A stretch of 40,961 nucleotides of DNA from Desulforapulum autotrophicum (lineage in GTDB: Bacteria; Desulfobacterota; Desulfobacteria; Desulfobacterales; Desulfolunaceae): the NCBI GenBank assembly GCA_020723285.1, contig DYJE01000041.1:1-40961 (forward strand). Reading direction: 5' to 3'. The number at the start of each line of letters is the position of its first letter. The first letter of the stretch is position 1. The notes beneath the pieces were generated by a model that worked only from the letters and a program-made list of their open reading frames with translations, had not been told where the DNA came from and did not search any database. Below are positions 24,275 through 34,057 of the stretch, piece by piece. Made by a program: the position numbers and the translations under genes.

Positions 24275-25153
24275 ATGAAAACCCTGGAGATTGTGTCATC
24301 GTGGCCCAAAAACGCCATACTGGGCATGGCTCTCATCCTTGCCCTTTTGATCAGTCTTTTGAGATTTCTCACCGGGCATGAACTGGCACTGTCCTTCCTG
24401 TATCTTCTGCCGGTGAGCCTTGCGGCATGGGGGGCCGGGCGGGCACCAGGAATGCTCATCGCCGTGTTGTCGGCCCTCTCCTGGCTTCTGGCGGACATCA
24501 CCATGCTGCATCGTTTTTCGAACCCGTTCATCCCTTATATCAACGAATTTTTCAGACTGTTGATGTTCATGTTTATCGCCCACATCTGCTCCGCGATGAA
24601 AGAACTTACGGACATCCAGAAAAAAACAGCCCGGACCGACTTCCTCACGGGCATCGCCAACCGTCTGTCGTTCATGGAATACGCAACCCTTGAAATCTAC
24701 AAAGCCCGGAGAAACAGCCGCCCCATTTCCATGATCTATCTGGATGTGGACAACTTCAAAGCCGTCAACGACACCTTGGGGCATCACGAGGGGGACCTTC
24801 TCCTGATCAATGTGGCCACGACCCTCACCAACGCCATCCGAGTCACGGATTTCGCAGCCCGGTTCGGCGGCGATGAATTCGGCGTCTTGCTCTGGCGTTC
24901 CAAAGCCGCGGACGCCCGGCAGGTCTGTGAAAAACTCAAAGATCAGCTTCTTCAGATGGCGAGAAAAAAACGATGGCCCGTGACGTTCAGCCTTGGCCTT
25001 GTCACGTTTGAAAGGGCTCCGGCCAGTGTGGAGGAGCTTGTCAGCGAAGCGGACCGCCTGATGTATCAGGCTAAGCAGAGCGGCAAGAACACCGTGAAAC
25101 ACCGGTCCGTCATGGACCGGATTGTCACACGCTCTGTTTGTCCAGATAATTGA
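24275..25153 (+). CDS. Membrane diguanylate cyclase (GGDEF)
   Basis: Protein of 292 residues: three or four hydrophobic helices in residues 14-108 forming a compact membrane sensor, a short linker, and a GGDEF domain at about 120-280. The active-site motif GGDEF is intact at 198-202, and the inhibitory RxxD site (RVTD, 189-192) lies five residues before the conserved RFGGDEF segment. DFLTGIANR, YLDVDNFKAVND and LMYQAKQSGKN are also typical. It should make c-di-GMP with product inhibition. It starts 13 bp after the ligase/GNAT gene and closes the pha operon. Its last 29 bp overlap the opposite-strand receiver/PilZ-like gene. Confidence 0.94.
   Translation: MKTLEIVSSWPKNAILGMALILALLISLLRFLTGHELALSFLYLLPVSLAAWGAGRAPGMLIAVLSALSWLLADITMLHRFSNPFIPYINEFFRLLMFMFIAHICSAMKELTDIQKKTARTDFLTGIANRLSFMEYATLEIYKARRNSRPISMIYLDVDNFKAVNDTLGHHEGDLLLINVATTLTNAIRVTDFAARFGGDEFGVLLWRSKAADARQVCEKLKDQLLQMARKKRWPVTFSLGLVTFERAPASVEELVSEADRLMYQAKQSGKNTVKHRSVMDRIVTRSVCPDN
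25102..25120. other. Stem-loop at the convergent gene junction
   Basis: Perfect 7-bp arms CCGGTCC (25102-25108) and GGACCGG (25114-25120) with a 5-nt loop, just beyond the stop of the minus-strand receiver gene and inside the end of the GGDEF gene. It could end or stabilise the minus-strand message, but no T-run follows. Confidence 0.35.
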
Positions 25154-26228
25154 AATGCAGATAAGGCCCCAGGCGGTCGTAATGATAGGCCCTGAAAAAC
25201 CGGCAACGGACATAACTCCCCTGGGTTTCCACCACGGACACCTCCTTACTGACCTGTGAACGGTGTTTGTCGTCCAGTGTGAAATCCAGGCGCAGGTTGG
25301 TTTCATCGGCAATGTCCCGGTGTTCGTTCATCATAAAGATCACATGGGTGGGGCACATGTTGATCACCGTCATCCGCCCCCCCACATCGGCGACCTCATC
25401 GAAATAACTGCCGGCAAGATCGAGGCGGTGTTCGATGTTGAACGTTCCTGAAGCCGGGGGGGACTGGAAATCCCTGTCGAATTCGGCTTCCTCGTACTTG
25501 ACTTCGATGGTTTTCTCCAGGTCCTCGGTCCTGTCGTTTTCCTCCTCACCAGCGTCAGCGTTTCCGTCCTGCCTCCGGGATTCCTGGATCAGCGTTGACA
25601 GATTCTTGTTGACCAGACGGCCGAGTTTCTGATCGGGCAGGGTTTTGAAACAAAACCGCGCCTTTTCTTTCTGAAGAAGGGCAAGAACCGCCTCTTCACC
25701 TCTCAGTCCCGCGTAGGAGGCATTGAACAGCTCACCCTTGTTGAAGTAGCACAGCCCTTTACTGTCATCGGGAAGCTGAACCTCGAAAAGGCATGTTTTT
25801 TTCTCCATCTCCACAAGGAGAAGGAAGCTGGCCACACTGATCCCCGAAATGGTGCCGCTGGGAACGCCGTCTTCCAGAGCTTTCTGAATGGTGAAACCCA
25901 GTTTGTCCACAGGAAAAGGCTTGCTGAAAAACTGGAGTACGTCTTTGGGAATCAGTTTCTTGATCTCCGGCGTTCCGAAAGCCGACATCACGAAACAGGG
26001 AATGGCATAATGTCTGTCATTCACAAAGGCCAGGAGGGCCAGGCCATCCACTTCCGGCATCATGATGTCCGTCAGCAGCAGGGAGATTTCCTCCTTGGCG
26101 ATGATCTCTTTGGCCACCTTGCCGTTTTCGGCCGTAAGAACTTGAAATTTATCCTGGTATGCTTTAAGCGATTCCCTGATGAAACCGAGAAAAACAGGAT
26201 CATCTTCCACGATAAGCACTTTTTTCAT
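25125..26228 (-). CDS. Response regulator with DUF4388 and PilZ-like C-terminus
   Basis: Three-part protein of 367 residues. The receiver, 1-120, has acceptor Asp54 (LLLTDIMMPEVDG) and Lys in FSKPFPVDK. A DUF4388 (PATAN-type) domain spans about 125-215 (SGISVASFLLLVEMEKKTC, YFNKGELFNASYAGLRGEEA). A C-terminal PilZ-like beta domain, about 255-360, has GGRMTVINMCPTHVIFMM and NLRLDFTLDD. The c-di-GMP-binding RxxxR is not evident and the second PilZ motif is degenerate, so c-di-GMP binding is uncertain. The ATG at 26228 follows GAGGAATT; the longer frame lacks a ribosome site. Its output is probably protein-protein or cell-surface control. Its 3' end overlaps the diguanylate cyclase gene. Confidence 0.9.
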   Translation of the reverse strand: MKKVLIVEDDPVFLGFIRESLKAYQDKFQVLTAENGKVAKEIIAKEEISLLLTDIMMPEVDGLALLAFVNDRHYAIPCFVMSAFGTPEIKKLIPKDVLQFFSKPFPVDKLGFTIQKALEDGVPSGTISGISVASFLLLVEMEKKTCLFEVQLPDDSKGLCYFNKGELFNASYAGLRGEEAVLALLQKEKARFCFKTLPDQKLGRLVNKNLSTLIQESRRQDGNADAGEEENDRTEDLEKTIEVKYEEAEFDRDFQSPPASGTFNIEHRLDLAGSYFDEVADVGGRMTVINMCPTHVIFMMNEHRDIADETNLRLDFTLDDKHRSQVSKEVSVVETQGSYVRCRFFRAYHYDRLGPYLHFNYLDKQSV

Positions 26229-26324
26229 GAAGAATTCCTCAACTGAATGGAGCGTCCGGCGACGATCGATTATCACGGATGTGAATCATTTATGACCACA
26301 CCATAACAAATGAAGCCCTGAAAA

Positions 26325-28817
26325 TCAAACATCAGATTCTCGGATAATCATGGCCGCCTCACCGATCACCTGTTCCAAAGCCTTGACCGTAAGCTCAAGT
26401 TCCTTGTCTATCCGTTCAGGTTTCTCTTCACAGCAGGCCTGTTCGAGACTTGCCGAAAGAGCGAACAACTCCTCGGCCCCGATATTTCCGGCAGCGCCTT
26501 TCAGGCTGTGGGCTTTCAGCTGTGCCGCAGCATAATCGCCATTTTCGCGGGCCATGCGGATTTCGTCGCCGAATCCGGCAAAGGATTTAACATATTCCCC
26601 AAGCATTTTGACATAAAGGTCCTTCGGGGCACCCAGGCGTTTCATGGCCTTGTCCATGTCCAGATATCTGACGGTGGACGTGTTCTTCCGTTTGCGCACC
26701 TCACGCTCTTTTGATGTTTCATCTTCATCACCGGACCACCCAGGGCCGGTTTTCAGTTTCACGACATTTTTCTTTAATGCGGCCAGCAGTTTCTTGCTGT
26801 CGATGGGTTTTGACACATAATCGTTCATGCCAGCCTTCAGGCATTTTTCCTTGTCCCCGGAAAGGGCGTTGGCCGTCATGGCGATCACGGGAATGTCTTT
26901 CATGTCCACGTCGCAGCGCATGCGCCTGACCGTCTCGATCCCGTCCATTTCAGGCATCTGGACATCCATCAGAACCCCGTCGTACGCCGTGGCCGCCAGT
27001 TTCACCAGAGCTTCGACCCCGGTTTCCGCCGTGTCCACCCGAACACCCATCAGCGTGAGAATTTCCGACGCGATCATGCGGTTTACGGGGTTGTCCTCCA
27101 CAAGAAGAAGATGAATCCCCCCTAAACATTCGGCCTGCTCCACCCCGGATTCCAAAGCCGAATCAAGAGGCCTGAACCCCCGAATGGTCATGATGGTGTC
27201 AAACAGCGCGGATTCCTTGACAGGCTTTGTCAGGACCCCGGTGATGATGTCGTTTTTCAGCCGTCTGTCCGTGGCGGACCCGAAGGACCTGAGAAGAATG
27301 ACCGCCGGATTGTTCTCCGATGCGTCGATCAGCGAACGGGCCGACCTCAGCCCCCTTTCCCCGTCAAGTTTTTCATCCACCAGAATAACGTCAAACGGAT
27401 CTTCCCGGTCCTGCCGGACAAGATCCACGGCTTTTTCCCTGGATTCGGCCTGGTGAAACCTGAAACCGAAACGGGTGAGCATCTGGGCGATGACTTTCTG
27501 AACCAGCTGGTTTTGCTCCACCACAAGAATCTTCAGGTCGTAAAGGCTGTCTGGCAGAACCGGCCTCACGGCGTCATCATACTCGTCCTCGTCGAGATAT
27601 CCCACCCTGGCCGTAAAAGAAAAGGTGCTCCCCTTGCCCGGCGTGCTCGCCACATGGATGTCTCCACCCATGAGTTCCACGATCTTTCGGCAGATGGCCA
27701 GTCCCAGACCTGTTCCGCCGAATTTTTTCGTGATGGAACTGTCGGCCTGGGTAAAGGAGGTGAACAGTCTGCCCAGGGTTTCCTGTTCCATGCCGATGCC
27801 CGTGTCGTCCACCTTGAAAAGAAGCACCATGTGGTCCTCGGTGACGGTGCTTGTTTTCACCGTCAGGCAGACCAGCCCCTTTTCCGTGAATTTGAATGCG
27901 TTGGAGATCAGGTTGACAAGAACCTGCCGGAGTCGCAGGGGATCGGCCACCACACGGTCGGGAACGTCGGGGTCCACGTCCACCACGAATTCGATATCGT
28001 TTTTCCGCATTTTTACCATGAACATGTCCGCCACTTCGTCGAGCATCTCACGGATGACAAAAGGGCAGAGATCGAATTCCAGGCGGCCGGCCTCGATTTT
28101 TGAAAAATCGAGAATGTCGTTGATCAGGTTGAGAAGGGACCTGGAAGAGGATCTTACGATGGAGATGTATTCCTTCTGTGTGGCTGTCAGCTCCGTGGTC
28201 AGTAAAAGATCGCCCATGCCGATGATGGCGTTCATGGGTGTCCTGATTTCATGGCTCATATTGGCAAGGAACTCGCTTTTGACCAGATTGGCTTTGTCCG
28301 CCGAATTCCTGGCGTCTTCAAGCTCGCTGTTGGCCGCCTCGATCTCCCGTGTCCGTTCCCTGACTTTTTCCTCCAGCTGCTCACTGTAGCCCATCAGAGA
28401 CTCATGGGCGTTTTTCAGCTCGCGCTGTTTATTGAGGAGCTCCTCGTTCAGGCTGTTTGAAAGTCCGATTTCACGGGTCAGTTTCTCGTTCTGTCGGCCC
28501 ACGACGCCTCCGGCCAGAATCAGGAAACTGCCCCAGGCCATGAGGTAGAGCAGAAGGTCCGACCGGCTGTTCGGAAGCACGACCGCATCACCGAAGACAT
28601 ACGTGTAAATTCCCACGCAGACGATGCACATCAGCGCCCCTGACACGGCCTGACGCGCGCCCATCATGTATCCGGCCATGATCACGGGAAGAAAATAGAA
28701 GTTGAAAAAGGCCACTTTGTTTTTGGAAAAAAAGCTGATGAGCAGAATCGCGGCAAGAACGGTGATGACAAAAACCCATTCATTTTTTTTCGCTATAAAC
28801 GCGGGGGATTTATCCAT
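26325..28817 (-). CDS. Hybrid sensor kinase (HisKA-HATPase-REC-REC-HPt)
   Basis: Multi-step phosphorelay kinase of 830 residues. Hydrophobic helices in residues 12-110 form a membrane anchor without a large external domain, followed by a coiled coil ([20 protein letters not shown]). HisKA has His189 in [11 protein letters not shown]. HATPase has [19 protein letters not shown] and GTGLGLAI. Receiver 1 has Asp481 ([10 protein letters not shown]) with a partly degenerate pocket (VVEQNQ). Receiver 2 has Asp618 ([11 protein letters not shown]) and a full pocket (LLVEDNP). HPt has His770 in [10 protein letters not shown]. The layout is BarA/TorS-like. The ATG at 28817 follows GAGAGG and is preferred to the longer frame. 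It starts upstream of the receiver/PilZ-like gene on the same strand, which may be its partner. Confidence 0.95.
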   Translation of the reverse strand: MDKSPAFIAKKNEWVFVITVLAAILLISFFSKNKVAFFNFYFLPVIMAGYMMGARQAVSGALMCIVCVGIYTYVFGDAVVLPNSRSDLLLYLMAWGSFLILAGGVVGRQNEKLTREIGLSNSLNEELLNKQRELKNAHESLMGYSEQLEEKVRERTREIEAANSELEDARNSADKANLVKSEFLANMSHEIRTPMNAIIGMGDLLLTTELTATQKEYISIVRSSSRSLLNLINDILDFSKIEAGRLEFDLCPFVIREMLDEVADMFMVKMRKNDIEFVVDVDPDVPDRVVADPLRLRQVLVNLISNAFKFTEKGLVCLTVKTSTVTEDHMVLLFKVDDTGIGMEQETLGRLFTSFTQADSSITKKFGGTGLGLAICRKIVELMGGDIHVASTPGKGSTFSFTARVGYLDEDEYDDAVRPVLPDSLYDLKILVVEQNQLVQKVIAQMLTRFGFRFHQAESREKAVDLVRQDREDPFDVILVDEKLDGERGLRSARSLIDASENNPAVILLRSFGSATDRRLKNDIITGVLTKPVKESALFDTIMTIRGFRPLDSALESGVEQAECLGGIHLLLVEDNPVNRMIASEILTLMGVRVDTAETGVEALVKLAATAYDGVLMDVQMPEMDGIETVRRMRCDVDMKDIPVIAMTANALSGDKEKCLKAGMNDYVSKPIDSKKLLAALKKNVVKLKTGPGWSGDEDETSKEREVRKRKNTSTVRYLDMDKAMKRLGAPKDLYVKMLGEYVKSFAGFGDEIRMARENGDYAAAQLKAHSLKGAAGNIGAEELFALSASLEQACCEEKPERIDKELELTVKALEQVIGEAAMIIRESDV

Positions 28818-29054
28818 GAGCCTCTCTTGTGTATGAAAAAACGATGTTTTCCGGATGTGAAACTGAAAACCAAGTCTTATCAAACACGGCCTTGTGAGCA
28901 AAGAGTTTTTTCATGTTTCGGCGGCGTGACCGATGATTTTGTCCCTATAAGAAAAATGAACCATTTTCGATTGTTGCGTAAGACCCTGAACGGACAGCGC
29001 ACCGGTTTGAGAAATTGGGTGTGCGAAAAATCCTGTAATACGGCCATTGAATTT

Positions 29055-30953
29055 CTACAGCCGGACCTGCATCCCCAGTTCAACCACCCGGTTGGGGGGA
29101 AGGCCGAAGAAATCCGTGGCCGTTCTCGCGTTTCTGGACATGAGCACGAACATCTGCTCACGAATGCCCCAGAACTTGGGATTGTCTTTGGTGAGAAGGG
29201 TTTCCCGGCCCAGGAAAAAAGTCGTTTTCAGGGGATTGTAGGTCCAGCCGTCAAGATAGGCCATCTTGAGGGCTTTGGGCACATTGGGGTCCTCCATGAA
29301 GCCATAATGGAGGGTCACCCGGTATGCACCATCGGCGATTTTTTCCTCTGTCACCCGGTTTCTGTCGGGAACATGGGGAATCTCCGACGTTTCCACAGCG
29401 ACGAGAATCACCATTTCATGAAGCACATGATTGTGTTTGAGATTGTGGAGAAGGGCCGAAGGGGTTCCCCGGGTGTTTCCGCTCATGAACACCGCCGTGC
29501 CCGGAACCCGTGTGGGCGGATGTTCTTTCACATTTTCAAGGAAATCCTTGAATGGAATGGTCCCGCTCATCAAGCGGCGTCCCAGTTTGGCCCGGCCCCA
29601 TTTCCAGGTGGACATCAACATGAAAATGAGGGCCGCCACAAGCAGGGGAAACCACCCTCCATGAGCGATTTTAGCGAAATTCGCCAAGAAAAAAGACAGG
29701 TCGAACACCAGGAACACACCGCAGATCAGTACCGATTTCAACAGACTCCAGTGCCAGTTGTAACGGGTGACGACAAAAAAAAGCAGCGTGGTGATGGCCA
29801 TCGTTGACGTCACGGCGATACCGTAAGCGGCGGCAAGATTGCTCGACGACCTGAAACCCAGGACAAGTCCGATACAGCAGATCATCAGCACATGGTTGAT
29901 AAAGGGGAGATAGATCTGTCCCCGCTCAGTCTGGGATGTATGCTGGATGTTCAATCGCGGGCTGTATCCCAGCTGAACCGCCTGCATGGTCAGGGAAAAA
30001 GCACCGGAAATAACAGCCTGGGAGGCGATGACGGTGGCCACGGTGGCAATGCACACCAGGGGATACAGAGCCCAGGACGGTGCAAGGTGGTAAAAGGGAT
30101 TGACCACGGCCTCCGGTTCATGGAGCAGAAGCGCCCCCTGGCCGAAATAATTGAGCAGAAGAGATGACAGCGCCACGGTGAACCAGGCCAGCCGGATAGG
30201 CCTGGGTCCGAAATGCCCCATGTCCGCATACAGAGCCTCCCCTCCCGTGATCACCAGAAAAACAGACCCGAGAATCAGAAATCCGCTGAATCCGTTTCGT
30301 ATGAAAAAATCCACGGCACACATGGGATTCAGTGAAAAAAGGACCGAGGGGACCTTCACGATATTGATCACACCCAAAACCGCCAGCACGATAAACCACA
30401 GAAACGTCAGGGGGCCGAACACAGCACCCAGTCCGGCCGTCCCACGGCTCTGGAAGAAAAAAAGTCCGAACAGAATAATGATGGTCAACGGAATGATGAA
30501 CGGCTCGAACATCGGCGTCGCGACACCCAGCCCCTCCACAGCGGAAAGCACGCTGATGGCCGGGGTGATCATCCCGTCGCCGTAAAGAAGCGCCGAGCCG
30601 AAAAGTCCGAGGGCGATGATAAACGAACGGCCACCCGCAGCCGAGGCCCGCAAGGGAGTGACCAGCGCGGTCAGGGCGAGGATCCCCCCTTCACCGTTGT
30701 TGTCGGCCCTAAGGATAAAAACCAGGTATTTGATGGACACCACGAGGATCAGGGACCAGCAGATCAGGGACAGCACGCCCTGGATGTTCGCCGGAGCCAC
30801 CTGAAGTCCTCCGGCCTCGGCAAAACACTCTTTCATGGCGTACAGCGGACTTGTCCCGATATCGCCGTAAACAACCCCAAGGGCGGCTACGGACAGACGC
30901 GCGAGATGCTTACCCCTGGGTTGACCCGACTCCGTTTTAGCGGTATTTTCCAT
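29055..30953 (-). CDS. kup: Kup-family potassium uptake permease
   Basis: Low-affinity, proton-coupled K+ transporter of the KUP/HAK/KT family, 632 residues with about twelve transmembrane helices in the first 450 and a soluble C-terminal tail. The hallmark GVVYGDIGTSPLYA is at 26-39. Further conserved parts are ADNNGEGGILALTAL, GDGMITPAISVLSAVEG and ALYADMGHFG. The ATG at 30953 follows AGGAGGGG at 8 nt; the longer frame has no such site. Transcription is away from the divergent OmpA-domain lipoprotein gene. The 28818-29054 gap downstream shows neither a clear terminator nor a gene. Confidence 0.96.
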   Translation of the reverse strand: MENTAKTESGQPRGKHLARLSVAALGVVYGDIGTSPLYAMKECFAEAGGLQVAPANIQGVLSLICWSLILVVSIKYLVFILRADNNGEGGILALTALVTPLRASAAGGRSFIIALGLFGSALLYGDGMITPAISVLSAVEGLGVATPMFEPFIIPLTIIILFGLFFFQSRGTAGLGAVFGPLTFLWFIVLAVLGVINIVKVPSVLFSLNPMCAVDFFIRNGFSGFLILGSVFLVITGGEALYADMGHFGPRPIRLAWFTVALSSLLLNYFGQGALLLHEPEAVVNPFYHLAPSWALYPLVCIATVATVIASQAVISGAFSLTMQAVQLGYSPRLNIQHTSQTERGQIYLPFINHVLMICCIGLVLGFRSSSNLAAAYGIAVTSTMAITTLLFFVVTRYNWHWSLLKSVLICGVFLVFDLSFFLANFAKIAHGGWFPLLVAALIFMLMSTWKWGRAKLGRRLMSGTIPFKDFLENVKEHPPTRVPGTAVFMSGNTRGTPSALLHNLKHNHVLHEMVILVAVETSEIPHVPDRNRVTEEKIADGAYRVTLHYGFMEDPNVPKALKMAYLDGWTYNPLKTTFFLGRETLLTKDNPKFWGIREQMFVLMSRNARTATDFFGLPPNRVVELGMQVRL

Positions 30954-31133
30954 CAAAGACGCCCCTCCTGTTCGGCACTCCCCGTCTCGCTGCTTCAGCA
31001 TGTAAAAAACCGAGGCTCTCTTCTATCACAAAACGCATGGACTGCAAATACGATTATTGGCTGGAAAAGGTTTACTTGACCTCCGAAGGTCAGCCGGGCG
31101 TCAGACTTTTTTCGTTCTTTTATCCCGGATAGT

Positions 31134-31194
31134 GTGATATGGAATCTCTCATTATCAGCTTCCGTATTTTTACCATTTTCTTATTCCATATCAC
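31134..31194. repeat. Perfect 12-bp inverted repeat in the leader of the lipoprotein gene
   Basis: GTGATATGGAAT (31134-31145) and ATTCCATATCAC (31183-31194) are exact inverse copies 37 bp apart, 39 bp upstream of the ATG at 31233. They could form a long-loop RNA stem or a pair of half-sites. A second dyad, TGACCT-CCGA-AGGTCA, lies at 31077-31092. Confidence 0.5.
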
Positions 31195-31232
31195 CAGATT
31201 TTTGTTTTTTGCTCAAATCCAAGGAGGCCATC

Positions 31233-32903
31233 ATGAAAAAATTTTTACTCGTCCTTTCGACCGTTTTTTTTATCACGCCCATGATCATTTCGGGCTGTGG
31301 AACAAAAAAGTCGGCCACCCTCTCCCCGGAGGAAAAGGAATCGGCGAGACTGTCATTGTTTAAAAACGCCGATCAGGCCCTGAAAAACGCGGACCAGAAA
31401 GCATCGATTCTTTTTGCTCCGGATCTTTATCTCGACGCCATGGATGCGTACAAAGAAGCGGGTGAGGATTTCGATAACGGGAAAGATGCGGCCGACATCA
31501 CGATCAAACTGGATTCAGCCGCATCCAAATTCAATGAAGCCGCGACACTCAGCGGCAAATACGGCGATTATTTCAAGAGCACAAAAACAGCAAGGGATGA
31601 CGCTGAAAAAGTGGAATCCTCCAAATACAGCGCGCCGGAATGGCTGAAGGCAGAAAAAACGTTCAGGGAAGCCATCGAATTCCTGGATGACAGCAAAAGC
31701 GAAAAGGCCGACAGTTCCTCCCGTGAAGCGGAACAGATATACCGAGTGGCCGAACTGAACGCCATCAAGGCCGCCCATTTGTCCGACATCCGAAGAGAAA
31801 TCAACCGTCTCCAGGACATGGGCGGTAAAAACAACGCCCAGAAAAGTGTGAAAAAGGCTGAAAAACTGGCCAACAGTGTTTCCGACGAACTGGATCGTCA
31901 GCGTTACGAAAACGACAACGCGAAACGTTTGGCCGCCCAGGCCGATTACGAAGTGAAACATGCCGCATACATTCACGATAAAGTCAGCGCCATGAAAAAG
32001 GAAGATGTGACGTATGAAGACCTGATTCTCTCCGAAGAATCGGATCTGATCAGGATCGCTGAGGGGCTCGGTCTTTCATTGAATTTTGACAAAGGCTTCG
32101 ACGGGGCTGTTTCAAACATTATGGGCGCAGTGCAGCAGCAGAAAAACACCATCGCCAGCATGAACGAAGATATCGCCAGCAAAAACAAGACCCTTGCCGA
32201 GTTGAACGACAAAATCACCGCACGTGAAAAGCAGCTTCAGGAGATCAGTAAAAAAGACGAGGAGTTCAGAAAAAAAATCAAAGAGGCCGAAGAGCTGGAA
32301 CGCCAGAAAAAAATGGCCGCGGACATGGAAGTCCAGAAAAAAATCGCCCAGGAACAGGAGCGGCAGAAAAAACTGGCCGAAGAACTGGAACGGCAGAAAA
32401 TGACGGCGGAAGAACTGGCAGAGCAGAAGAAAAAAGCCGAGGACGCTCTGTTGAAAGAAAAGGAACTCCAGGCCCAGCAGGCCAAAAAATTCAAAGCCAT
32501 TCAATCCACGCTGAAACCCAAGGAAGGAAAAGTGCTGCTTGACGGCAACAACGTCATCGTCAGACTCACGGGCCTGACATTCGGAAGCGGCAAATCGGTC
32601 ATCGAACCGAAATTCTTCGGAATTCTGTCCAAGGCCATGCGGATTATCGACAGCTTCGAAAACTGCACCGTGGCGGTCCAGGGGCATACCGACGCCGTGG
32701 GCAATGAAAAAAACAACCTGAAACTGTCCAAGGACAGGGCCGAATCGGTTCGCCAGTACATTCTCGCCAATTCGTCCATGACCGAAGATCGCATCAAATC
32801 CCATGGATTCGGATCATCCCAGCCTGTGGCTAAAAACACCACAAATGCCGGCAGAGCCATGAACCGGCGCATTGATGTAGTCATCACGCCCTCGGCCCAG
32901 TAA
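31233..32903 (+). CDS. Lipoprotein with coiled coil and C-terminal OmpA domain
   Basis: Protein of 556 residues. The N-terminal lipoprotein signal MKKFLLVLSTVFFITPMIIS ends in a lipobox ISGC with Cys22. Residues 30-300 are helical and charged, with several Ala-rich repeats. Residues about 310-420 are a strong coiled coil with repeated ERQKK/EELERQ heptads. Residues about 440-553 are the OmpA/MotB-type peptidoglycan-binding domain, with VAVQGHTDAVGNEKNNLKLS and KDRAESVRQYI. It probably links the outer membrane to the cell wall. AAGGAGG precedes the ATG at 31233; the longer frame is not supported. The DUF4398-like helical region is a possible alternative label for the middle part. Confidence 0.93.
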   Translation: MKKFLLVLSTVFFITPMIISGCGTKKSATLSPEEKESARLSLFKNADQALKNADQKASILFAPDLYLDAMDAYKEAGEDFDNGKDAADITIKLDSAASKFNEAATLSGKYGDYFKSTKTARDDAEKVESSKYSAPEWLKAEKTFREAIEFLDDSKSEKADSSSREAEQIYRVAELNAIKAAHLSDIRREINRLQDMGGKNNAQKSVKKAEKLANSVSDELDRQRYENDNAKRLAAQADYEVKHAAYIHDKVSAMKKEDVTYEDLILSEESDLIRIAEGLGLSLNFDKGFDGAVSNIMGAVQQQKNTIASMNEDIASKNKTLAELNDKITAREKQLQEISKKDEEFRKKIKEAEELERQKKMAADMEVQKKIAQEQERQKKLAEELERQKMTAEELAEQKKKAEDALLKEKELQAQQAKKFKAIQSTLKPKEGKVLLDGNNVIVRLTGLTFGSGKSVIEPKFFGILSKAMRIIDSFENCTVAVQGHTDAVGNEKNNLKLSKDRAESVRQYILANSSMTEDRIKSHGFGSSQPVAKNTTNAGRAMNRRIDVVITPSAQ

Positions 32904-32917
32904 ACCCCAAGTTTCTT

Positions 32918-32948
32918 GCCCCGCCCGGTGATAGCCTGCCGGGGGGGC
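32918..32948 (+). terminator. GC-rich hairpin after the lipoprotein gene
   Basis: GCCCCGCCCGG (32918-32928) pairs, with one bulge, with CCGGGGGGGC (32939-32948), 15 bp past the stop. Only TT follows, so termination may be weak or Rho-assisted. Confidence 0.4.
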
Positions 32949-32983
32949 TTAAAAATGTATACTTTTGGACGGGGTTTTTTCCC

Positions 32984-33010
32984 TTGACTTGAAAAAAAAA
33001 ACACTATAAC
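32984..33010 (+). promoter_or_regulatory. rpsT promoter
   Basis: TTGACT (32984-32989) and TATAAC (33005-33010) with a 15-bp A-rich spacer, 60 bp ahead of the rpsT start. The spacer is shorter than ideal. Confidence 0.55.
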
Positions 33011-33069
33011 TTGTCAGAGTTTAAAATTCTAAACAATCAAACACAATCAAACTGTAAGGAGCTGGATCG

Positions 33070-33333
33070 TTGGCGAATCATAAATCTGCAAAAAAACGCG
33101 CTATTCAGAGTGAAAAAAAACGCATGCGCAACATGATGGTGAAAACCAAACTGAGGAACGCCATCAAGACGGTAAGAAGGGCGAAAGATGAAAACAGTGA
33201 AAACGCCGGTGACCTTTTCAAAAAGGCCCAGTCCATCATCGCTGTATCCGCTAAAAAAGGCGTGATCACCAAACGCAATGCGTCCCGGAAAATTGCCCGT
33301 CTGGCAAAACTGCTGAACAGCGCCGCGGCCTGA
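33070..33333 (+). CDS. rpsT: 30S ribosomal protein S20
   Basis: Primary binding protein of 16S rRNA in the small subunit; 87 residues, basic. It starts ANHKSAKKRAIQSEKKRMRN and ends in the usual Ala/Lys-rich helix RKIARLAKLLNSAAA. The start codon is TTG at 33070, with AAGGAG 8 nt upstream. E. coli rpsT also uses UUG, and this weak start contributes to S20 autogenous control there, so similar control is plausible here. It has its own promoter (32984-33010) and a strong terminator. Confidence 0.98.
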   Translation: MANHKSAKKRAIQSEKKRMRNMMVKTKLRNAIKTVRRAKDENSENAGDLFKKAQSIIAVSAKKGVITKRNASRKIARLAKLLNSAAA

Positions 33334-33378
33334 TAGTAACGGTCGGCCCGAATCCATACTGCTGCCATATGCTGCAAA

Positions 33379-33425
33379 AAAAGGTCTGTTGATCGATTGA
33401 TCAAAACAGACCTTTTGTTTTTTTG
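33379..33425. terminator. Bidirectional intrinsic terminator (rpsT / leuS-lptE)
   Basis: Perfect 12-bp arms, 33379-33390 and 33405-33416, with a loop that can pair further through GATC/GATC. On the + strand it is followed by GTTTTTTTT. On the - strand the arm ends in TTTTTTT. It therefore serves rpsT from the left and lptE from the right. Confidence 0.9.
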
Positions 33426-33521
33426 TATCCAGCGAAACGGGCCGCCGTGTCCAAATGTCATTCCCTGTTGCAATCAAGGTGGCACCCATGGGTTTTGGCA
33501 GCTTGGTGCAGCAGGTCGGGC

Positions 33522-34057
33522 TCAGAAGTCTTCCGTCAGTCGGCCGTAAAACTCTTCCGCCAGGCGCTGGGCGATCACGGCCAGAGCCGCCTTCTTGTTC
33601 CGAACCGATGTGTTATTATCCGTATCCGCAGAGTAGGTCTGACGGTCCGACATGTTGTCCGCCGCCCAGATCTCCACACCGTCCCTGTTCTTCAGCCGGG
33701 CGGCGATGACGACGGTCACCCGGCTTTCAGCCGTTGTGGAAGTCCCCGTGTAACTCACCGTTCCCACGGATACGGATTTGATGGTTCCGGTCAGCCGAGC
33801 GTCGGCCTTTTCGGGATTTGACACCAGCCTGATGCCGTTCCGGGACAGTTCGGAGTTCAGATAACCGGCCAGTGTGTTTTCAAATCCGGTTTCCGATGAC
33901 TTGTTATCAAACAGCGACACACTGACGGATTTGATTCCGGCGGGCAGATTGCCTCCACCCACCAGTTTGTACCCGCAACCGCTGGCCGCAAAAAAACACA
34001 ACGCGGAAAAAATCAGCGGTTTCACGATCCATGCAGTTGATTTGAATGTCCAGGGTT

